From positions 1 to 64,000 of the forward strand of contig JAFGVN010000052.1 in NCBI GenBank assembly GCA_016937975.1: 64,000 nucleotides of DNA, read 5' to 3'. Source of the stretch: Clostridia bacterium. Its GTDB lineage: Bacteria > Bacillota > Clostridia > Peptostreptococcales > Acidaminobacteraceae. The position numbers and the translations under genes are program-made. Shown here piece by piece: positions 36,183 through 44,294 of this stretch. The notes beneath the pieces were generated by a model, which saw only the letters and a program-made list of their open reading frames with translations, was not told the origin of the DNA and made no database searches. The first letter of the stretch is position 1. Each line of letters begins with the position of its first letter.

Positions 36183-36390
36183 AAATAATAATTCCTGAAG
36201 GAGTATTAGAAATCGCTATTCAGAGAGTTGGTGGTCGGTGTGAACCAACAAAAGATTTTGAACTTGCCTTCGTTACATAGGAGTGGTTAGTTACCGTTAT
36301 AAAACTGATTAAAGAGGACATTTGTCAATTAGGGTGGTACCGCGGAGTTATTCGTCCCTAGTGTATAAATGTCTGTTTTTGTTTTTGCTG
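36183..36390 (+). ncRNA. T-box leader controlling leuS (Leu specifier UUG)
   Basis: T-box riboswitch. The core AGGGTGGTACCGCGG is at 36331-36345. Stem I begins at GAAGGAG near 36196 and closes with CCTTC at 36267-36271. The codon TTG (36264-36266) after GAAC is in the same relative place as GTA in the valS leader. GACATTT (36317-36323) can pair with AAATGTC (36367-36373), followed by TGTTTTTGTTTTT, forming an outer terminator-like stem around the T-box core; CGTCCC lies at 36353-36358. Confidence 0.92.
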
Positions 36391-36409
36391 ATAAAAATAG
36401 GAGGAAATT

Positions 36410-38818
36410 ATGTATTACGAACATCTTAAGGTAGAGAAAAAATGGCAAGACAAATGGGATGAATTGAATTGCTTTCATGCCACTGAATCAACGGAAAAAG
36501 AGAAATTTTACGCTTTAGTTGAATTCCCTTATCCATCTGGACAAGGTTTACATGTTGGTCATCCAAGACCATATACAGCATTAGACATTGTTTCTAGAAA
36601 AAGACGTTTGGAAGGATATAATGTATTATATCCAATGGGATGGGATGCCTTTGGTTTACCAACTGAAAACTATGCGATTAAAAACAAAATACATCCAGCA
36701 ATCGTTACTAAAAACAACATTGAAAGATTTAAGGCTCAGTTAAAGTCTTTAGGTATGTCTTTTGATTGGTCGAGAGAAGTAAATACGACAGATCCTAATT
36801 ACTATAAGTGGACACAATGGATTTTTATTCAACTTTTTAACAAAGGATTGGCGTATAAAAAAGAATTTCCAATTAACTGGTGTCCTAGTTGTAAGGTCGG
36901 TTTAGCAAACGAAGAAGTTGTTGGCGGTGGCTGTGAACGTTGTGGTACTGAAGTGGAGCAGAAGGTAAAAAACCAATGGATGCTTAAGATTACCGAGTAT
37001 GCTGAGCGCTTAATCAAGGATCTTGATTTGGTAGACTACATTGATCGTGTTAAAATTCAACAAAAGAACTGGATTGGACGATCTGAAGGTATGGAAGTAG
37101 ATTTTAAGATCAAAAATTCAGAAGATGTTTTCAGAGTATTTACTACAAGACCTGATACCCTTTATGGTGCAACATATATGGTAATGTCACCGGAGCATCC
37201 TTATATTGAAAAATACGCAGATCATATTGAAAATATGGATGAGTTGATTGCTTATCGTGATAATGCTGCAAAGAAATCTGAATTTGAAAGAACTGAACTT
37301 TCAAAAGAAAAGACTGGTGTAGAAGTTAAAGGTTTTAGAGCCGTTAATCCAGTGACTCATGAAGAAATTCCAGTATGGATTTCTGATTATGTCATGATGA
37401 GTTATGGCACAGGTGCGATTATGGCAGTACCAGGACATGATACGAGAGACTGGGAATTCGCTAAGAAATTCAATTTACCAATCATTGAAGTTGTTTCAGG
37501 TGGTAATGTAGATGAAGCAGCTTATACTGATAATGCAGATGGTATTCTTGTTAATTCAGAAATGATTAATGGATTAAAAGTACCTGAAGCGAAAGCTAAG
37601 ATTTCTGATTATCTTGAAACCCATAAAATTGGTGAAAGAAAAGTGAATTATAAATTACGTGACTGGGTATTCTCACGTCAACGTTACTGGGGTGAACCAA
37701 TTCCGTTGGTTTATTGTGAAGAATGTGGTTGGGTGCCAGTAGAAGAGCACAACTTACCATTAACTTTACCAGAAGTAGATAATTACGAGCCCACTGACAA
37801 TGGTGAATCGCCACTTGCTCACATTGATGAATGGGTGAATACAACTTGTCCTAAGTGTGGTGGTCCTGGTAAACGTGAAACCGATACAATGCCGCAATGG
37901 GCTGGATCATCTTGGTATTTCTTAAGATACACTGATCCACACAATGACGAAGCTTTAGCATCGAAAGAAATGTTAGATTATTGGTTGCCAATTGATTGGT
38001 ACAATGGTGGTATGGAACATACGACGCTACATTTACTTTACTCAAGATTCTGGCATAAATTCTTGTTTGATTACGGTGTTGTACCTACTGCAGAACCTTA
38101 TCAAAAGAGAACTTCTCATGGTATGATTTTAGGTGAGAACAATGAGAAAATGTCAAAATCAAGAGGCAATGTTGTTAACCCAGATGAAATCATTGAAGAG
38201 TTTGGTGCAGATACTTTAAGAACATATGAAATGTTCATAGGTGACTTTGAAAAATCAGTACCATGGTCAATGAACAGCTTGAAAGGCTGTAGACGTTTCC
38301 TTGACAGAGTATGGAAACTTCCTGAAATGATTGTTGAAGGAGAAGGCTACTCAAAAGCCTTGATAAAACCTGTTCATAAAACAATTAAAAAGGTTACGGA
38401 TGACTTTGAAACCTTGAAGTTTAACACTGGTATTGCTGCTTTGATGACTTTAATTAACGACATCAGTAAAGAAGGTGCATTAAGTCATGATGATTTTAAA
38501 GCATTCCTATTGTTGTTAAATCCAGTTGCACCCCATATTACTGAAGAGTTATGGGAACAACAAGGTTATGAAGGTTTGCTTCACGATGCAAAATGGCCTG
38601 TTTATGAAGAAAAATATCTTGTTGATGATGAAGTTGAAATTGTACTTCAAATCAATGGTAAGGTGAGAGATAAACTAGTAGTTGCTGCTGACAGTACAAA
38701 AGAAGAATTGGAGCAAATTGCTTTATCAAGTCAACGTGTAGAAGAATTGATTGAAGGCAAGAAAATTGTTAAGATTATTTGTGTGCCTAAGCGTTTGGTA
38801 AATATTGTTGTAAAATAG
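36410..38818 (+). CDS. leuS: Leucyl-tRNA synthetase
   Basis: Class I synthetase of 802 residues, bacterial length. The HIGH motif appears as HVGHP near residue 46, and KMSKS in [11 protein letters not shown]. The editing domain contains [14 protein letters not shown], and the zinc-binding cysteine clusters NWCPSCK and CPKCGG are present. The C-terminal anticodon and tail domains are complete. Controlled by the T-box leader upstream. Confidence 0.98.
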   Translation: MYYEHLKVEKKWQDKWDELNCFHATESTEKEKFYALVEFPYPSGQGLHVGHPRPYTALDIVSRKRRLEGYNVLYPMGWDAFGLPTENYAIKNKIHPAIVTKNNIERFKAQLKSLGMSFDWSREVNTTDPNYYKWTQWIFIQLFNKGLAYKKEFPINWCPSCKVGLANEEVVGGGCERCGTEVEQKVKNQWMLKITEYAERLIKDLDLVDYIDRVKIQQKNWIGRSEGMEVDFKIKNSEDVFRVFTTRPDTLYGATYMVMSPEHPYIEKYADHIENMDELIAYRDNAAKKSEFERTELSKEKTGVEVKGFRAVNPVTHEEIPVWISDYVMMSYGTGAIMAVPGHDTRDWEFAKKFNLPIIEVVSGGNVDEAAYTDNADGILVNSEMINGLKVPEAKAKISDYLETHKIGERKVNYKLRDWVFSRQRYWGEPIPLVYCEECGWVPVEEHNLPLTLPEVDNYEPTDNGESPLAHIDEWVNTTCPKCGGPGKRETDTMPQWAGSSWYFLRYTDPHNDEALASKEMLDYWLPIDWYNGGMEHTTLHLLYSRFWHKFLFDYGVVPTAEPYQKRTSHGMILGENNEKMSKSRGNVVNPDEIIEEFGADTLRTYEMFIGDFEKSVPWSMNSLKGCRRFLDRVWKLPEMIVEGEGYSKALIKPVHKTIKKVTDDFETLKFNTGIAALMTLINDISKEGALSHDDFKAFLLLLNPVAPHITEELWEQQGYEGLLHDAKWPVYEEKYLVDDEVEIVLQINGKVRDKLVVAADSTKEELEQIALSSQRVEELIEGKKIVKIICVPKRLVNIVVK

Positions 38819-38826
38819 GAGGAGAA

Positions 38827-39468
38827 ATGCCGAAGCAAGTTCATCCGATTATCAAAAGATACATTCCTATTGTCAAAGGTATCGCAGGTACCTTTGGCAG
38901 CAACTGTGAAGTTGTGTTACATGATTTTTCAGATTTAAAAAATTCCATAGTAGTCATTGAAAATGGCAAGGTAACTGGCCGTGATATGTCCAGTTCAATG
39001 ACAGATTTCTCATTACAACAAGTTAAAGCGGGTAAGACACAAAAGGATATCATCAATTATTCAGGTAAAGGATCAGATGGTAGAACCATTAAATCTACAA
39101 CTATGTTTATACGTGATGACAGTGATAAAGTTATCGGTTGCTTGTGTATTAATTTTGATGCAACTGAATTTGCCATTGCTAAACGTGCTTTAAGTGAGTT
39201 ATTGGATTTTGGCCAAGAAGAAACAAAGGAAGAACCATCAAGTAAGAAAATCAATGAAGTTCTAAAAGAAGTGGTTCAGGCTAAAATAGACGATATGGGT
39301 AAACCCATTGCCTATTTAAATAAGGACGAGAAGGTTCATATTGTTAACGATCTTGATGCACAAGGTGTTTTCTTGATTAAAGGCGCTATTGATTACGTGG
39401 CTGACATATTATGTGTCTCACGTTATACAATATATAATTATTTAGATGAAACTCGAGATGACAAGTAA
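38827..39468 (+). CDS. YheO-like PAS / DauR-type HTH transcriptional regulator
   Basis: Regulator of 213 residues. Residues 5-115 form the YheO-like PAS domain (IPIVKGIAGTFGSNCEVVLHDF). The C-terminal helix-turn-helix ends in VADILCVSRYTIYNYLDE, as in the DauR family that represses D-arginine use. It lies 8 bases after leuS and just before ridA, with which it probably forms an operon. The ligand is unknown; amino acid or imine stress is a reasonable guess. Confidence 0.88.
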   Translation: MPKQVHPIIKRYIPIVKGIAGTFGSNCEVVLHDFSDLKNSIVVIENGKVTGRDMSSSMTDFSLQQVKAGKTQKDIINYSGKGSDGRTIKSTTMFIRDDSDKVIGCLCINFDATEFAIAKRALSELLDFGQEETKEEPSSKKINEVLKEVVQAKIDDMGKPIAYLNKDEKVHIVNDLDAQGVFLIKGAIDYVADILCVSRYTIYNYLDETRDDK

Positions 39469-39478
39469 GGGGGAACTT

Positions 39479-39862
39479 ATGTTAAAAAAAGTACATACGG
39501 AGAACGCACCTGCAGCTGTAGGTCCTTATTCACAAGCGATGATTGCTGGAGATTTTATGTATGTGTCTGGACAACTTCCAATTGATCCAGCAGTAGGTAA
39601 AATCGTTGAAGGTGGTATTGAAGAGCAAACGCGTCAATGTTTAAAAAATGCGATGGCAATTTTAGAAGAAGCAGGTGTTGATTACAAGAATGTTGTTAAG
39701 ACAACTGTTTTCTTAAAAGATATGAATGAATTTGCAGCTATGAATGGGGTTTATGCTGAATTCTTTACAGATCACAAACCTGCTAGAGCAGCTGTAGAAG
39801 TAGCAAGATTACCTCTTGATGTAAAAGTGGAAATTCAAATGTTTGTTTACGTAGGAAAATAA
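39479..39862 (+). CDS. ridA: Reactive intermediate deaminase RidA
   Basis: Enamine/imine deaminase of 127 residues that clears 2-aminoacrylate and similar products of PLP enzymes. The motif P-A-R-A-A-V-E-V-A-R-L-P with the carboxylate-binding arginine is intact, as is AAVGPYSQA. The frame is open from 39446, but ATG 39479 follows AAGGGGG and matches the family start. Confidence 0.96.
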   Translation: MLKKVHTENAPAAVGPYSQAMIAGDFMYVSGQLPIDPAVGKIVEGGIEEQTRQCLKNAMAILEEAGVDYKNVVKTTVFLKDMNEFAAMNGVYAEFFTDHKPARAAVEVARLPLDVKVEIQMFVYVGK

Positions 39863-39870
39863 TGAAGAGA

Positions 39871-39902
39871 AAAACACCTTAGAATGCTAAGGTGTTTTTT
39901 TT
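39871..39902. terminator. Bidirectional terminator between ridA and dacF
   Basis: AAAACACCTTA (39871-39881) pairs with TAAGGTGTTTT (39888-39898), loop of 6, T-run after it and A-run before it. Confidence 0.85.
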
Positions 39903-41220
39903 ACTCGCCTGAAAGTTGGCTGTTTCTTTTTCTTTTCTTCAAGTTATACAAAGTTATGATGGTTCTGTAAATAATAAATGAAATTAAAAGTTTGAAGAAA
40001 ATACCAATATAGTATTTAACATCGAGGTGATTATTTTCATCTCGTCTAATAAGCCCACCCTCAATGGTTGAAACCAAGCTACCATCCACAACTTCATATT
40101 CTGTTAACAAGGGAACTTCACCAAGGAGAGTACCGTTGTAATAATATGAAATGGTTCCTACTTCCTTGTTAGCTTCTATAGGTACAGTTAAAGTCTCGTT
40201 TAAAGCGATATCAGATAGAATATTTTCAGGTTTAATATTCTTATCCAAAGTTAGCGTTAAATCATCACCTGCGATTAAATTAATAGTGAGTTTAGAGTTG
40301 GCAAGTTTTTCTGAGCGTACAAATGCGCCTCTAGTGATGATGCTTTTAGTGTAAAAATTATCAAATCCATAATCTAACAGTCTTCTTGAATCGGAGTAAA
40401 GACTATTAGGTCCATCGGATTTCAAAACTACTGCTAAATATCTTACATTACCTTTAGATGCTGTTGAAACAAGACAATTCCCAGCTTGAGGCGTATAGCC
40501 TGTTTTAATGCCGTCAACAATATCATATTTGATTTTAGTAGATGTACCATTATATGTGATTTTTTCAGAGGAATAAAGAAATTTGTTACTTGTATAAATA
40601 TAATTTCTTTCTTCATCCTGTTTATTGGTTGGTGGAATGGTATATGAAACCGTGCTTACCATTTCTCTAAACAGTGGATTGGCGAATGCATATCTTGCTA
40701 TTAGTCCTAAATCATGAGCTGTTGTGTAATGATTCGCATCATGTAAACCATTGGGATTCACAAAATTTGAATTGGTTGCGCCTAATTCTTTGGCTTTTTC
40801 GTTCATTTCTAAAGCAAAAGCTTCTAATGTGCCAGAGTGATATAAAGCTAAGACGTAAGCAGCATCATTGGCTGATTCCACTAAGAGTGCATACATGAGT
40901 TGCTCTACTGTGAAGATTTCACCATAATCGATACCAATATTCTTAGAACCAGCTTGATGAGGTGGCATTGTATTAGGAACTTCAACAACTTCATCCATTT
41001 GGTGATTTTCTAAAATGATAATTGCTGTCAATATTTTAGTGGTACTGGCAGGATACATTTTCTTATTCATATCCTTTGACCATATGATTTCGCCAGAATT
41101 ATAGTCCATCAATAATGCAGCTTCGCCTACTACTTCATTTTCTGGAAGTTCATCTGCATAAGTTACAGGCACAAGTATAAGTAGCGTGATTATTAAAAAA
41201 ATAAGTGTTCGTTTTAACAT
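39901..41220 (-). CDS. dacF: D-alanyl-D-alanine carboxypeptidase (DacF/PBP5 type)
   Basis: Low-molecular-weight penicillin-binding protein of 439 residues that trims the fifth D-Ala of peptidoglycan. A signal peptide covers residues 1-22. The active-site motifs are S59-T-T-K62, S116-A-N118 and K239-T-G241. A beta-rich C-terminal domain is followed by a membrane helix (about 405-428) with a basic tail, unlike PBP5's amphipathic anchor. It shares a terminator with ridA. Confidence 0.95.
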   Translation of the reverse strand: MLKRTLIFLIITLLILVPVTYADELPENEVVGEAALLMDYNSGEIIWSKDMNKKMYPASTTKILTAIIILENHQMDEVVEVPNTMPPHQAGSKNIGIDYGEIFTVEQLMYALLVESANDAAYVLALYHSGTLEAFALEMNEKAKELGATNSNFVNPNGLHDANHYTTAHDLGLIARYAFANPLFREMVSTVSYTIPPTNKQDEERNYIYTSNKFLYSSEKITYNGTSTKIKYDIVDGIKTGYTPQAGNCLVSTASKGNVRYLAVVLKSDGPNSLYSDSRRLLDYGFDNFYTKSIITRGAFVRSEKLANSKLTINLIAGDDLTLTLDKNIKPENILSDIALNETLTVPIEANKEVGTISYYYNGTLLGEVPLLTEYEVVDGSLVSTIEGGLIRRDENNHLDVKYYIGIFFKLLISFIIYRTIITLYNLKKRKRNSQLSGE

Positions 41221-41247
41221 AATGTCCTCCGTTAATCAGTCTTAAAC

Positions 41248-41253
41248 ATTATA
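41248..41253 (-). promoter_or_regulatory. -10 box of the dacF promoter
   Basis: TATAAT on the reverse strand, 28 bases before the dacF start. A good -35 box is not obvious. Confidence 0.4.
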
Positions 41254-41277
41254 CCAAAAAAAACACCTATTTGCATC

Positions 41278-42120
41278 TTATGCTGATTTAAATCCTTCAC
41301 CAATAACTTCTCTTACACTTGCGACAGTGACAAAGGCTTGATCATCTAAAGCTTTGATAAAAGCTTTAATTTTTATAAACTCACGTTTTGACAAAACCGT
41401 AGATATAATATGTACTGTTTCCTTCGAATATGCACCTTCAGCCTTAAAGATGGTTGCACCTCTACTAAGTTCATCAATAATGAAGGTACGAATTTCCTCT
41501 GGATAAGAACTGATGATGCGGACATTGATTTTAATATTTAGACCTTCGATAATATTATCAATTAAAAACGCATTCATTATTACACCAAATAAAGCGTATA
41601 AACCAGGTTCTAAGCCATAGATACCCATAGCAAGGGTAACGATTAAAAAGTCAGCCATTAGCAAACTTTTACCAATATCTATACTAAAATATTTATTGAT
41701 TATTTTTGCTATAATATCCGTGCCACCTGTAGAAGCATTTTGATAGAAAACAATGGCCATGCCTATACCTGAGATAAATATACCGAAGAATAAATTGAGA
41801 AACATATCGTCAACAACGGGACCATCCAATGGAGCTACTTTTTCAAAAATTGCAATCATGAAAGATAATGCAAAACTTGCGTAAATTGTCTTAGCACCGA
41901 ACTGGCGGCCAATCAAGAGAAAACCTAGTATAAATAAAACAATGTTTGCTACGAGCATGGTTGCACCAATAGAAATGTTGGGAAATACTTTGTTGATAAT
42001 CATTGCAAAACCTGTAATGCCACCAACTGCTAAATCTGCTTGTATCAAAAAAACAGAAAGGCCAAAGGTTAAAATAAGTGTACCAATGGTGATAATCATA
42101 TAATCTTTAAGTGTCTTCAT
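41278..42120 (-). CDS. YitT family membrane protein (DUF161/DUF2179)
   Basis: Membrane protein of 280 residues: five or six helices (DUF161 repeats, ADLAVGGITGFAMI and NASTGGTDIIAKIINKY) and a cytoplasmic C-terminal DUF2179 domain (ISTVLSKREFIKIKAFIKALD). Transport function is suspected but not proven. It is divergent from the ComEA-like gene. Confidence 0.92.
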   Translation of the reverse strand: MKTLKDYMIITIGTLILTFGLSVFLIQADLAVGGITGFAMIINKVFPNISIGATMLVANIVLFILGFLLIGRQFGAKTIYASFALSFMIAIFEKVAPLDGPVVDDMFLNLFFGIFISGIGMAIVFYQNASTGGTDIIAKIINKYFSIDIGKSLLMADFLIVTLAMGIYGLEPGLYALFGVIMNAFLIDNIIEGLNIKINVRIISSYPEEIRTFIIDELSRGATIFKAEGAYSKETVHIISTVLSKREFIKIKAFIKALDDQAFVTVASVREVIGEGFKSA

Positions 42121-42239
42121 AGGGCCTCCTTTCCATGTGTTATACCCATTTCCATCTATCTTATTGAATTATTTATAAGAAGTCAAGTATTGTAAATATT
42201 ATCCATTTTATGGTAATATATGGTATATCGGAGGTTGTG

Positions 42240-42782
42240 ATGATTAAAATGAAATTGAGAAAATATTTGTTGCCATTAATATTGGTTATAGGACTGATGA
42301 TGATCTTCTTTGTTAAGGGTTATGAAGTTAAACCTCAAATAGAAGATAATGGACGTACGACCTTTACCATGGAGGAAAAGGTAGAAACCATAAAAGTCTA
42401 TATTACCGGAGAAGTTCTTAATCCTGGTGTCTATGAAATGGATCCTGAGGATCGGCTAGATGTACTGATAGGAAGGTGCGGTGGTTTTACAGAAGATGCG
42501 GATGTTCAAATTAATTTGGCTAGAAAATTAAAGGATGGTGAGATGATTGTGGTCTATAAAATAGCATCACAAGAAATTGCTTATGTTGGGATCGATCTTT
42601 TTAATTATGCCAGTGAGGAAGAATTAATGCAGGTAGAGGGTATTGGAGAAACATTGGCCAGTAGAATTGTAAGCTACCGCACTAACAAGGGTATGTTTTC
42701 AGAATTTAATGATTTACTTGAAGTAGAAGGCATTGGAGAGAAGAAGCTTCAATTAATTATGGAAAATTTAAATATAGAATAA
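42240..42782 (+). CDS. comEA: ComEA-like helix-hairpin-helix DNA-binding protein
   Basis: Membrane-anchored protein of 180 residues. One N-terminal helix, an SLBB domain (IKVYITGEVLNPGVYEMDPE) and two C-terminal helix-hairpin-helix motifs (MQVEGIGETLASRIVSYR and LEVEGIGEKKLQLI). ComEA binds incoming DNA in competence. No comEC or comEB is next to it, so its role here may be general. ATG 42240 with site CGGAGGT is preferred to the in-frame start at 42210. Confidence 0.92.
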   Translation: MIKMKLRKYLLPLILVIGLMMIFFVKGYEVKPQIEDNGRTTFTMEEKVETIKVYITGEVLNPGVYEMDPEDRLDVLIGRCGGFTEDADVQINLARKLKDGEMIVVYKIASQEIAYVGIDLFNYASEEELMQVEGIGETLASRIVSYRTNKGMFSEFNDLLEVEGIGEKKLQLIMENLNIE

Positions 42783-42838
42783 GTTAATAGTTGAACTTGC
42801 ATTTATAGAAATATCTAATTCATAGAGAATTACTGGGT

Positions 42839-42867
42839 TTGAAAAGTCGAAAGAGGTTTTATATTAG
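42839..42867 (+). promoter_or_regulatory. Probable promoter of selD
   Basis: TTGAAA (42839-42844) and TATTAG (42862-42867), spacer 17, 39 bases before the selD start. Confidence 0.5.
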
Positions 42868-42905
42868 GGTGATTGGTGGTAAAATTCCTATGAAGGAGAA
42901 TACTT

Positions 42906-43940
42906 ATGAAAGATGTAAAATTAACAAATATGACGACTGCTGCAGGTTGAGCGGCTAAGATTGGTCCTGAGACCTTAGCACAAGTTTTGTGTGATTTACC
43001 TAAGTTCTATAGTGATAAACTCATAGTCGGCATTGAAACCTCTGATGATGCTGCTGTATATAAAATGAATGATGAACAAGCTATAATCCAAACTTTAGAC
43101 TTTTTTACACCGATTGTTGATGATCCTTATATGTTTGGACAAATCGCTGCTGCCAATTCTTTAAGTGATGTTTATGCCATGGGTGGCAAACCCATTATTG
43201 CTTTAAATATTGTTTGTTTCCCAGATTGCTTGGATACGGCTATCTTAAAGGAAATTCTTAGAGGTGGTGCTGATAAGGTTAAAGAAGCTGGTGCACTGCT
43301 AGTAGGAGGGCATACGGTCAGTGATGATGAACCGAAGTATGGTTTATCTGTTACTGGTGAAGTGCATCCGGATAAAGTTTTAAAAAATTGTGGGGCACAA
43401 GTAGGTGATGTTCTTGTTTTAACGAAACCGATTGGCACCGGTGTATTGAATACTGCTATAAAGGCAGATTTGTTATCAGAGGATGTTGTGACATTGGTTA
43501 CAGATACGATGAGAACTTTAAACAAAACAGCAGCAGAACCATTACATGAACTAGAAATACATGCGTGTACAGATATTACAGGTTTTGGATTGGCAGGTCA
43601 TGCTTATGAAATGGCCGATGGTAGTCATGTCACAATAGAAATTGAATTTAACAAAGTACCTATTTTACCGGAAGTTATTGAAAATGCTAATATGGGTTTG
43701 ATTCCAGCAGGAACTTATAGAAACATTGCCTATATTGATGGTAAAGTGCACTTTAGCCAGAAAGAAGACTATATTGAGGACATTATATTTGACCCTCAAA
43801 CTTCTGGTGGTCTTTTAATAGCACTGCCAGAAAAAGATTTAGACAAGCTCTTGAAATACTATGAAGAGCACTTGGAAACTACTTATGCTGTTATTGGTAG
43901 AGTTGTTGAGAAAAAGGAATATGCGCTTTATATTAAATAG
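42906..43940 (+). CDS. selD: Selenide, water dikinase SelD, itself a selenoprotein
   Basis: Makes selenophosphate from selenide and ATP, the selenium donor for Sec-tRNA. The true gene starts at ATG 42906 (site GAAGGAG) and reads through an in-frame TGA at 42948-42950, codon 15. Full length is 344 residues, normal for SelD; a frame stopped by TGA would begin only at the TTG of codon 28. The UGA falls at the position of the catalytic Cys17 of E. coli SelD, and Lys18 matches its essential Lys20. The second cysteine of E. coli (C19) is alanine here. Downstream motifs [25 protein letters not shown] and [10 protein letters not shown] are intact. selA and selB lie 3.5 kb away. Confidence 0.96.
42954..42979 (+). 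promoter_or_regulatory. SECIS-like hairpin of selD
   Basis: Four bases after the UGA, GCTAA (42954-42958) pairs with TTAGC (42975-42979), and GGTC (42963-42966) with GACC (42971-42974) around a CTGA loop; GATT bulges on the left. Position and loop distance fit a bacterial SECIS read by SelB. Confidence 0.75.
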
Positions 43941-43964
43941 TTACTAATGAGTGACTATTTTTTT
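43937..43964 (+). terminator. Terminator after selD
   Basis: TAGTTACT (43938-43945) pairs with AGTGACTA (43950-43957), one GT pair, loop AATG, then seven T. The stop codon is part of the stem. Confidence 0.75.
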
Positions 43965-44294
43965 GCCTTCAATTAAGTTTATTATCCCTGAATAATATGG
44001 ATATCGTTTTGGGTTTCAGAGATTTTATGCCCAGTAAATGTTAAATAAACTAAGCAGAAATATGTCATTACCAAAAGAAATACATAATGACTGAATAAAG
44101 TGATAAAACTTTTTGTCTTTGAGGAGTACAGTGAGTTATGCACTTTTATTTGTGAAATGAAAATATTAATAGATGTTAAAATAGTAGACATTCTTACTGA
44201 CGAAACGTTTTCAAAGTGTTAAGATGATATCAGGTTAAAATTTATTAAATGTAAGGTTTCCTTGCTTTAATGGATAAAGGTAACGGGAGGTATT
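43965..44294. other. Intergenic region between selD and the M16 peptidase
   Basis: About 330 bases with no convincing gene. A 69-codon reverse-strand frame (43982-44191) has no ribosome site and odd composition and is taken as chance. No tRNA-Sec fold was seen. The peptidase's ribosome site AACGGGAGG is at the right edge. Confidence 0.5.

Noticed and set aside
42948..42950. selD as a pseudogene broken by a stop codon
   Set aside because: The UGA is at the catalytic position, the rest of the gene is intact, a SECIS-like hairpin follows, and selA/selB are present.
42890..42958. A short out-of-frame reading frame (ATG 42890 to TAA) that overlaps the selD start and its UGA
   Set aside because: It has no ribosome site of its own; the GAAGGAG inside it serves selD. 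The overlap is probably chance.
43982..44191. A 69-codon reverse-strand frame between selD and the M16 peptidase
   Set aside because: No ribosome site, no promoter, and it ends in the selD terminator area; AT-rich chance frame.
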